In this document: piece after piece, positions 4,930 to 9,509 of the stretch
How the letters are laid out: every line of letters starts with the position of its first letter
Position numbering within the stretch: position 1 is the first letter of the stretch
DNA from: an uncultured Rhodospirillaceae bacterium
GTDB lineage: Bacteria > Pseudomonadota > Alphaproteobacteria > RF32 > CAG-239
Length of the DNA: 9,509 nt
Direction: 5' to 3'
Assembly (NCBI GenBank): GCA_900313185.1
Contig: OMQI01000130.1
Location: 1-9,509 of the forward strand
Program-made: the position numbers and the translations under genes
The notes under the pieces: generated by a model
The model's input: the letters and a program-made list of their open reading frames with translations, nothing else
Database searches by the model: none
Told to the model about the DNA's origin: nothing

Positions 4930-5586
4930 ATGCAGCAAAAAACACAACGCCCGTATACAATTGCCGAAGAAATAGCTTCCTGTTCCTGCCACGGTTTGGG
5001 AATTGTTTTGGGAATAGCTGCCTTAGCAGTTTTAACGGCGTTTGCTTCGCTTACCGGAGATCCGTGGAAAATCGTTTCCAGTGCTATTTTTGCTTCCTCA
5101 ATGATTATTTTATATTCCACGTCAACCATATATCACGCATTAACAAACCAGCGTGCCAAGAGCATTTTGAAAAAGTTTGATCATATAGCGATTTATTATC
5201 TGATTGCCGGAACATATACTCCGTTTTTGTTGGTTAATTTACGTGGTCCGATTGGTTGGACTATTTTCGGAATTATTTGGGGCTTGACGATACTCGGAAC
5301 TGTTCTGAAATTGGTAATTCCGGCGAACGGAACCAAATTATGGTCAATATTGCTCTATTTGATTATGGGGTGGTTGATAGTCTTTGCATCCAAAGCCTTA
5401 TTTGAAAACCTGAATACAATCGGTTTGGTCTTTTTGATTTTGGGCGGCCTTTTTTATACGTTGGGTATTCCCTTTTATGTATGGAAAAGTAAAAAATATA
5501 CTCACGCAGTGTGGCACGCCTTTGTTTTGTGCGGCACAATTATGCATTTTTTTGCAATTTTGTTCGGCTGCGTTTTGGCCGGCTGA
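4930..5586 (+). CDS. trhA: TrhA / haemolysin III family (PAQR-like) inner-membrane protein
   Basis: A 218-residue polytopic membrane protein with about seven hydrophobic helices, the usual size of bacterial haemolysin III/TrhA proteins. Family motifs are intact: 'EEIASCSCHGLG' (13-24) at the N-terminus, 'STIYHAL' with Ser65 and His69 in the second helix, 'FDHIAIYYLIAGTYTPF' with Asp84 (83-99), and the last-helix 'HAVWHAFVLCGTIMHFF' with His192, His196 and His206. Ser/His/Asp and the His-x3-His pair are the zinc site of the PAQR superfamily, so a metal-dependent hydrolase-like (ceramidase-like) fold is expected. In E. coli TrhA has been linked to membrane energetics and lipid homeostasis; haemolytic activity is historical and need not apply. 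GGAG lies 8 nt before the ATG. It is followed by an independently promoted DUF2147 gene. Confidence 0.9.
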   Translation: MQQKTQRPYTIAEEIASCSCHGLGIVLGIAALAVLTAFASLTGDPWKIVSSAIFASSMIILYSTSTIYHALTNQRAKSILKKFDHIAIYYLIAGTYTPFLLVNLRGPIGWTIFGIIWGLTILGTVLKLVIPANGTKLWSILLYLIMGWLIVFASKALFENLNTIGLVFLILGGLFYTLGIPFYVWKSKKYTHAVWHAFVLCGTIMHFFAILFGCVLAG

Positions 5587-5619
5587 TACACTTTGATATT
5601 TATAAGCGGACTTATTTTG

Positions 5620-5647
5620 TTGACAGAGAGGGCAGGCTTGCTATACT
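5620..5647 (+). promoter_or_regulatory. Strong sigma70-type promoter of the DUF2147 gene
   Basis: TTGACA (5620-5625), a 16-bp spacer and TATACT (5642-5647). It is the closest match to consensus in the window. The predicted start is about 5654, with AGGAG at 5669-5673 and ATG at 5682. Confidence 0.8.
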
Positions 5648-5681
5648 GGCAATATCCCGTGATAATTTAGGAGAAAAGTAT

Positions 5682-6134
5682 ATGAAAAAAATACTGTTTT
5701 TAATGATGATGTTAATGCCTTGTATGGCTTGGGCCGGAGATGATGTTGTGGGGTATTGGACCACGATTGACGATGAAACGAATACGGCTAAAAGTGTGGT
5801 TCAAATCTATGAATATCAAGGAAAAGTTTATGGACGTGTGGTCGAACTGTTTCAAAATAAGCAAGCGGTTGCAAAGTTGCCTGATGAACCGTTAATCAAG
5901 GGATTGGATATTATCTGGGATATGGAAAAGAAAGAAAATAAGTATACCAATGGTGAAATTTTGGACCCGAAAAAAGGCAAAGTTTATGATTGTGATATGT
6001 GGAGAGAGGGTGATAAGCTTATTGTTCGCGGTAAAATTGCCTTTTTGGGGCGTAATCAGACATGGGAACCGAATACGACTTTTAAGCCGGAAACCACTGA
6101 AAATCCGGTTCCGAAGAAACCTCGTTTGAAATAG
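5682..6134 (+). CDS. Exported DUF2147 protein (150 aa)
   Basis: The start is set by AGGAG (5669-5673), 8 nt before ATG 5682, and by the promoter at 5620-5647. An upstream in-frame extension to 5511 would overlap trhA and is not credible. Residues 1-18 are a Sec signal peptide (MKK, Leu/Met core, 'MAWA' cleavage). The mature part has the DUF2147 signature: 'VGYWTTIDDETN' (23-34), 'SVVQIYEYQGKVYGRVVEL' (38-56), 'IKGLDIIWDME' (71-81), 'NGEILDPKKGKVYDCDMW' (88-105) and 'DKLIVRGKIAFLGRNQTW' (109-126). Length fits the family (about 140-150 aa). The fold is a small lipocalin-like beta-barrel by expectation, and function is unknown; the family recurs in proteobacterial and Bacteroidota periplasms. 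A Pro/Lys-rich tail ends the protein. The strong promoter suggests good expression. Confidence 0.88.
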   Translation: MKKILFLMMMLMPCMAWAGDDVVGYWTTIDDETNTAKSVVQIYEYQGKVYGRVVELFQNKQAVAKLPDEPLIKGLDIIWDMEKKENKYTNGEILDPKKGKVYDCDMWREGDKLIVRGKIAFLGRNQTWEPNTTFKPETTENPVPKKPRLK

Positions 6135-6148
6135 CAATTCATACTTGT

Positions 6149-6997
6149 TTATTTACCCGAAGCCTCTATAATTTTTTCAATATATTCGTGCGGAATGTTA
6201 AGCTGGCCACGTCCGATGCCAAGCTTTATTCCGTAATGAGCATTGTATCCGTGGTAATCGGAGCCTCCGCTTTTTAAAAGACTTAACTCATCGGCCCAAT
6301 TTTGATATTTTTTAAGCTCATCTGCCGACATATCAGAGTGTTGGACTTCCATACCTTGGAGGCCGCATTTTTTCAGCCGGATGATTTCATTATATAAATC
6401 GTGTTCATTTAATTTAATCAGACAAGGGTGAGCTAAAACGGAAACGGCACCGGTTTGCCGGATAAAGTCAATAGTATCTTCCACAGTAGGAGCTTCTGTT
6501 TCAATATATGCCGCTCCGCCTTTTCCGAGCAGTTCTGTATAGGCCTTATCTTTATTAGTTATCTGTTCTGTTTGAAATAAAAAATTGACAATATGGGGTT
6601 TAGCCAGTGTTTTGCGCTGATTACCGTTTTCATCAAACGCCACATCTTCCCATTTGATATGATAGCCGAGCTTTTGTAACTTCTCAATGCGTGCAAGACA
6701 AGCATCGTTTCGGTATTTTAAAAGAGTAGTTTGGCGCTCATAATACGGCTCAAGATTTTTTATATTTAAGGCGATGATTTCCATATTTGCCGGATGCCTG
6801 ACATTGAACTCACATCCGTTGATTGCCAATAAATCAGGATATTTTTTTGCGGCTGACTGCAAATGAACACATCCGTTAACGGAGTCATGATCGGTCAATG
6901 CTATTGCCGTCAACCCGATATCATGAGCGTTTTCAACCAATTCTTCGGGAGTATTGGAGCCGTCGGAAAAAGTAGAGTGTGTGTGCAAATCAATCAT
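6149..6997 (-). CDS. PHP-domain phosphoesterase, RNase AM / 3',5'-nucleoside bisphosphate phosphatase type
   Basis: A 282-residue PHP protein. Metal ligands in the usual order are visible: His5 and His7 ('IDLHTHSTFSDG') with Asp12, Asp36-His37-Asp38 ('ALTDHDSVNG'), Glu63 ('NGCEFNV'), His135 ('KPHIVNF'), His190 ('VLAHP'), and Asp247/His249 ('GGSDYHG'). This arrangement with 'PHI' and 'LAHP' fits the YciV/RNase AM group, which dephosphorylates 3',5'-bisphosphate nucleotides (pAp) and trims RNA 5' ends; the exact substrate is inferred from the family. The start is ATG 6997: it is followed at once by the family N-terminus MIDLHTHS and preceded by GAGAGG at 4 nt. The TTG at 7009 that could add four residues overlaps that ribosome site. 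Cytoplasmic. The gene converges on the DUF2147 gene, with 14 bp between the stops and no hairpin visible. Confidence 0.87.
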   Translation of the reverse strand: MIDLHTHSTFSDGSNTPEELVENAHDIGLTAIALTDHDSVNGCVHLQSAAKKYPDLLAINGCEFNVRHPANMEIIALNIKNLEPYYERQTTLLKYRNDACLARIEKLQKLGYHIKWEDVAFDENGNQRKTLAKPHIVNFLFQTEQITNKDKAYTELLGKGGAAYIETEAPTVEDTIDFIRQTGAVSVLAHPCLIKLNEHDLYNEIIRLKKCGLQGMEVQHSDMSADELKKYQNWADELSLLKSGGSDYHGYNAHYGIKLGIGRGQLNIPHEYIEKIIEASGK

Positions 6998-7019
6998 TTG
7001 GCCTCTCAATTTTTACAGT

Positions 7020-7039
7020 TATCAAAATACCGTTTGATA
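7020..7039. repeat. Inverted repeat TATCAAA-N6-TTTGATA before the PHP gene
   Basis: Perfect 7-bp half-sites 23 bp upstream of the PHP start codon. It could be an operator, or a hairpin in the leader of the leftward transcript. Confidence 0.45.
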
Positions 7040-7087
7040 TGATATTAACACATTTATATTTTTTGAAAAGATATTAATTTGTAAAAA

Positions 7088-7285
7088 TCAGATTGATGAT
7101 ATGCGGAATAAAGTAATAAAATCCAAAAATACGGGGATTGAAATACAAATATTCACCACTATCATATTGTATGGATATACCAGAAGTGTTTGAGCAACCT
7201 CTACATCATTACCAAACATTGAGCCGACAGCAGTGAGATAAATACAGAAATAAGTAATAGTTATCTTGGGATAACTTAAGTAAAT
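7088..7285 (-). pseudogene. Possible degraded membrane-protein fragment
   Basis: The reverse strand is open for 65 codons up to TGA 7088-7090. It encodes a hydrophobic, helix-like sequence ('YFCIYLTAVGSMFGNDVEVA' and 'NMIVVNICISIPVFLDFITL') that resembles the last two membrane helices of a larger transporter or integral membrane protein. The only ATG (7219) lacks a ribosome site, and a stop lies just upstream at 7286-7288, so it is not an intact gene. I do not recognise the parent family. A chance ORF in AT-rich DNA is a real alternative. Confidence 0.25.
7259..7276. repeat. Inverted repeat AGTTATC-TTGG-GATAACT
   Basis: Perfect 7-bp arms around a TTGG loop. There is no T-run on either side, so it is not an intrinsic terminator. 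It is either an operator dyad or a stem-loop about 145 bp upstream of the repeat-protein start. Confidence 0.45.
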
Positions 7286-7421
7286 TTATTGACAAAGTGT
7301 TAATAACTTGCAAACTGAGCTTAGATGTTTTTGTTAAGACATTTTTAATAATTGATATGAGTTGCCCTTATCAGGGTATTCTTCGTATTTATCATAAACA
7401 ATATAATCAAGGAGATTTTAT

Positions 7422-7460
7422 ATGAAATATACAAAGTCTGCTCTAGGTATGTTAAATTAA
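7422..7460 (+). pseudogene. Apparent original start of the repeat-protein gene, cut by an in-frame TAA
   Basis: ATG 7422 has an excellent AAGGAG site (7409-7414) at 7 nt, and encodes MKYTKSALGMLN before TAA 7458-7460. The same frame continues open from 7461 to the window end (LYRSVLTKCMLINLGLFAL...). Read through the stop, it makes a long but typical signal peptide with a basic N-region. One base change (AAA or CAA to TAA) would account for it. It could instead be a genuine 12-codon upstream ORF. Confidence 0.6.
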
Positions 7461-7487
7461 CTTTACAGAAGCGTTCTGACAAAGTGC

Positions 7488-9509
7488 ATGTTAATAAACC
7501 TGGGGCTTTTTGCGCTTGCCACACCGGCAAATGCTGCGAATGTTATTTCCAGTTTATCTGATTTTTCCTATGTAACAGCAGGTTCTACCGTGATTGGTAC
7601 CGTAGATTTATCACCCTATGCAACAACCAGTAGTTTGGCTACCACGAACAATAACGTAACTAACAATACTACGGCTATTGCTACTAATACAGGAGATATA
7701 ACTTCTTTGAAGAATCGTATGACAGCTGCTGAAACCACACTCACAGCAAATACGACAGCTATTGCCACCAATACCGGAGATATAACTTCTTTGAAGACAC
7801 GTATGACGGCTGCGGAAGACGGTATTGCCGACAATGCAAGTGAAATATCTGATTTGAAAACCCGTGTTACCGATACGGAAGGTGATATAGCTGATATACA
7901 AGCTATTATTGGTAATCCGCAAACAACAGCCGCTTCATCCGGTTTATTGGATGGCGAGAAAATCGGTAGCAGCATTTCTTTGATTGATGCTATCGATGTT
8001 GTAGCAAATTCGGCAGCCGGTTTGGATACCGATAATACTTTCTCCGGTTCCAATACTTTTGAAAAAAGAATTGTTGCCGAAAAGGGAATTAAGTTAGGTG
8101 CAAACGCTTCAAACGGATATGTAATTAAAGGTAACGGTGAAGCTGTTTTGGAATCTGTTGAAGCTGAAGGCGGTTTCAAAGTTGATGATGATAATCTCTT
8201 AACTGCTGACGGTTTAGTTGCTGATCAGGCAGATATCAAAGGTACGCTTTCTGCCGCTGACGGTAAGTTTGAAATTAATGAAAACGGTTCTATTGCCGCT
8301 GCAGGCAACAAGTTTGTTGTTAACAAAGACGGTAACATTACCAAAGCCGGTACAGTAAGTGCTGCTAACGGTAAGTTCTTGGTTAAAGACGGTGGTGAAG
8401 TTTCTGCCGCTGCAGGAACATTCCAAGTTAAAGAAGGTGGCTTGATTTCTGCTGCTGCCGGAACATTTCAGGTTAAAGAAGATGGCGAAGTTTCTGCCGC
8501 TGCCGGAACATTCCAAGTTAAAGAAGGTGGTGAAGTTTCTGCTGCTGCCGGAACATTCCTCGTTAAAGAAGGCGGTGTAGTTTCTGCTGCTAACGGTAAG
8601 TTTGAAGTTAATGAAAACGGTTCTATTGCTGCCGCAGACAACAAGTTTGTTGTTAACAAAGACGGTAACATTACCAAAGCCGGCACAATCAGCGCTGCTG
8701 ACGGAACATTCCTTGTTAAAGAAGGTGGTGAAGTTTCTGCCGCTGCCGGAACATTCCTCGTTAAAGAAGGTGGTGAAGTTTCTGCCGCTGACGGTATGTT
8801 TGAAGTTAAAGAAGGTGGTGAGATTTCTGCGGCTGCCGGAATGTTTGAAGTTAAAGAAGGCGGAGAAGTTTCTGCCGCTGCCGGTAACTTCTTGATTGGT
8901 GAAGACGGTGAGTTTTCCGCAGCTAATCAAAAATTCCTTGTTAATGAAGATGGTGAACTTTCTGCTGCTGACGGTATGTTTGTTGCTACATCTGAAGGTA
9001 TCGGTGTATTCTCTGATCCGGATTCTGATGAAGCCGTATTTGCCGTTGATGCTTCTGATGGTTCATTTGCTGCTGCCGGTGGTAAGTTTGAAGTTAATGA
9101 AAACGGCTCTATTGCTGCTGCAGATAACAAGTTTGTTGTTAACAAAGACGGTAACATTACCAAAGCCGGCACAATCAGCGCTGCTGACGGAACATTCCTC
9201 GTTAAAGAAGGTGGTGAAGTTTCTGCTGCTGCCGGAACATTCCAAGTTAAAGAAGGTGGTTTGATTTCTGCCGCTGCCGGAACATTCTTGGTTAAAGAAA
9301 ACGGTAATGTTTCTGCTGCTGATGGCTTGTTTGAAATTAAAGACGGTGGTGCAGTTACTGCTGCCGGTGGTGACTTCATGATTGACGAAGATGGCAATAC
9401 TTTGGCTGAATCTTTGGCATTTAATAGTGATCCGGATGTTTTTGTTAATGCAATTGACCAAGCAGAAGCCGCTATTGTTGACGGTGAAGTAAACGAAGAA
9501 AGATTGCAA
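7488..9509 (+). CDS. Secreted fibre/adhesin-like repeat protein (3' end outside window)
   Basis: The frame is open for 674 codons from ATG 7488 to the edge. Numbering from that Met: a signal-peptide core 'LINLGLFALATPANA' (cleavage after 16); a heptad-rich stalk about 58-140 with a 28-residue repeat ('NTTAIATNTGDITSLK', twice at exact 84-bp spacing) then 'ISDLKTRVTDTEGDIADIQ'; a linker about 150-258 with 'TFSGSNTFEKRIVAEKGIKL', as seen in tail-fibre-like proteins; and from 259 about 22 repeats of 15 residues such as 'GTFLVKEGGEVSAAA'. The repeat pattern hydrophobic-x-hydrophobic-x3-Gly-x-hydrophobic resembles the triple beta-spiral of viral fibre shafts, so a trimeric surface fibre is inferred. 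No anchor is visible, because the C-terminus is missing. ATG 7488 lacks a ribosome site; the likely original start is 7422, blocked by TAA 7458. Expression is therefore uncertain. Confidence 0.75.
   Translation, partial: MLINLGLFALATPANAANVISSLSDFSYVTAGSTVIGTVDLSPYATTSSLATTNNNVTNNTTAIATNTGDITSLKNRMTAAETTLTANTTAIATNTGDITSLKTRMTAAEDGIADNASEISDLKTRVTDTEGDIADIQAIIGNPQTTAASSGLLDGEKIGSSISLIDAIDVVANSAAGLDTDNTFSGSNTFEKRIVAEKGIKLGANASNGYVIKGNGEAVLESVEAEGGFKVDDDNLLTADGLVADQADIKGTLSAADGKFEINENGSIAAAGNKFVVNKDGNITKAGTVSAANGKFLVKDGGEVSAAAGTFQVKEGGLISAAAGTFQVKEDGEVSAAAGTFQVKEGGEVSAAAGTFLVKEGGVVSAANGKFEVNENGSIAAADNKFVVNKDGNITKAGTISAADGTFLVKEGGEVSAAAGTFLVKEGGEVSAADGMFEVKEGGEISAAAGMFEVKEGGEVSAAAGNFLIGEDGEFSAANQKFLVNEDGELSAADGMFVATSEGIGVFSDPDSDEAVFAVDASDGSFAAAGGKFEVNENGSIAAADNKFVVNKDGNITKAGTISAADGTFLVKEGGEVSAAAGTFQVKEGGLISAAAGTFLVKENGNVSAADGLFEIKDGGAVTAAGGDFMIDEDGNTLAESLAFNSDPDVFVNAIDQAEAAIVDGEVNEERLQ
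7665..7832 (+). repeat. Two 84-bp tandem units encoding a 28-residue coiled-coil repeat
   Basis: Units begin at 7665 and 7749 and encode NTTAIATNTGDITSLK(N/T)RMTAAE plus five more residues. 28 residues equal four heptads, so the coiled-coil register is kept. The DNA differs mainly at third positions, so the duplication is not brand new. A third, more diverged partial unit follows. Confidence 0.7.
8262..9398 (+). repeat. Array of 45-bp tandem coding repeats with a three-fold higher-order unit
   Basis: About 22 units of 45 bp encode variants of G-(T/K/M)-F-x-V-x-x-x-G-x-(V/I)-S-A-A-A. A higher-order block (GKFE(V/I)NENGSIAAA, NKFVVNKDGNITKAG, a 6-residue spacer, then G(T/K)FLVK) recurs at 8262, 8595 and 9081, that is 333 and 486 bp apart. 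The second and third blocks are almost identical over more than 150 bp, including silent sites. One non-canonical 36-residue insert ('MFVATSEGIGVFSDPDSDEA') interrupts the array at about 8973-9080. Confidence 0.9.

Larger units (their letters stand above)
7010..7421. other. Long mainly non-coding gap between the PHP gene and the repeat-protein gene
   Basis: AT-rich. It must hold the control region of the leftward PHP gene and the rightward repeat-protein gene, but I see no consensus promoter for either. TTGACA at about 7280 has no matching -10, and TTGTTA-16-TGATAT is weak. It contains the inverted repeats at 7020-7039 and 7259-7276, a possible degraded coding fragment at 7088-7285, and a short CCCT-TATC-AGGG dyad near 7365. 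The AAGGAG ribosome site (7409-7414) closes it. Confidence 0.6.

Noticed and set aside
4923..5180. Forward 85-codon frame overlapping the start of trhA
   Set aside because: It lies in another frame inside a clearly recognised gene and has no family features.
5511..5681. N-terminal extension of the DUF2147 gene
   Set aside because: It would overlap the trhA end and the promoter at 5620-5647, and would bury the signal peptide. The ribosome site and MKK start at 5682 are clear.
6998..7009. TTG start adding four residues to the PHP protein
   Set aside because: It would overlap the ribosome site of ATG 6997, which gives the normal family N-terminus.
8262..9398. CRISPR-like periodic repeats
   Set aside because: The 45-bp units are contiguous with no unique spacers, vary at third codon positions, and stay in one reading frame; this is a protein repeat.
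7611..9509. Several long open frames on the reverse strand (and some in another forward frame) across the repeat region
   Set aside because: They exist because the forward 45-bp repeats have few stops in other frames. Their translations are monotonous Ser/Asn/Phe or Pro/Ser repeats without start sites, while the forward frame has the signal peptide, stalk and fibre pattern.
7422..9509. Reassignment of UAA to a sense codon in this organism
   Set aside because: UAA ends several intact genes here (for example at 2866, 3547 and 6149-6151 on the reverse strand), so a single internal UAA is better explained by mutation, error or local regulation.
1..9509. tRNA, rRNA, integrase or transposase genes, phage modules
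   Set aside because: I found no tRNA-like cloverleaf, rRNA segment or recombinase motif in the parts I read. The fibre-like protein has a bacterial signal peptide and no phage neighbours.

Overview
The window looks like part of a low-GC, Gram-negative bacterial chromosome. Two proteins have Sec signal peptides, one of them a DUF2147 protein of the kind common in Proteobacteria. Compact AT-rich intergenic gaps, clear sigma70-type promoters and a long secreted repeat protein fit a host- or gut-associated proteobacterium, perhaps alphaproteobacterial. That placement is inference; no rRNA or other marker is present.

Layout. (1) 1-1047, minus strand: a TTGACA-17-TATGAA promoter drives a possible 24-codon leader ORF, a 97-residue unknown protein and an AlkD-type DNA alkylation repair protein that runs off the left edge. 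(2) 1048-1550: an AT-rich control region with several inverted repeats, then a possible 24-aa ORF and a 43-aa small protein with a perfect AGGAGG site. (3) 1514-2868: a promoter, then a SAM-I-clan riboswitch aptamer whose start coincides with the predicted transcription start, an antiterminator/terminator switch, and two tandem paralogous genes of unknown function. This is the most interesting part of the window: a SAM-responsive switch with no recognisable methionine or SAM gene behind it, plus a 13-bp perfect inverted repeat that could act as an extra latch. (4) 2944-4868: a small alpha/beta hydrolase, a convergent exported cupin protein, and an MmcQ/YjbR-family protein closed by an intrinsic terminator. 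(5) 4870-6134: a TrhA/haemolysin III (PAQR-like) membrane protein and an exported DUF2147 protein, each with its own clear promoter. (6) 6149-6997, minus strand: a PHP-domain phosphoesterase of the RNase AM / nucleoside 3',5'-bisphosphate phosphatase type. (7) 7010-7421: a mostly non-coding gap with two inverted repeats and a possible degraded membrane-protein fragment. (8) 7422-9509 and beyond: a long secreted fibre or adhesin-like protein, open to the right edge. It has a heptad-repeat stalk followed by about 22 near-identical 15-residue repeats of the form F-x-V-x-x-x-G-x-V/I, which resembles the triple beta-spiral of viral fibre shafts. Its apparent original start (strong AAGGAG site, ATG 7422) is cut by an in-frame TAA at 7458.

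Most genes appear to be independent housekeeping or accessory units rather than one pathway. The two places where structure goes beyond ordinary gene content are the SAM-switch cassette (1514-2868) and the repeat protein with its interrupted start (7422-9509).
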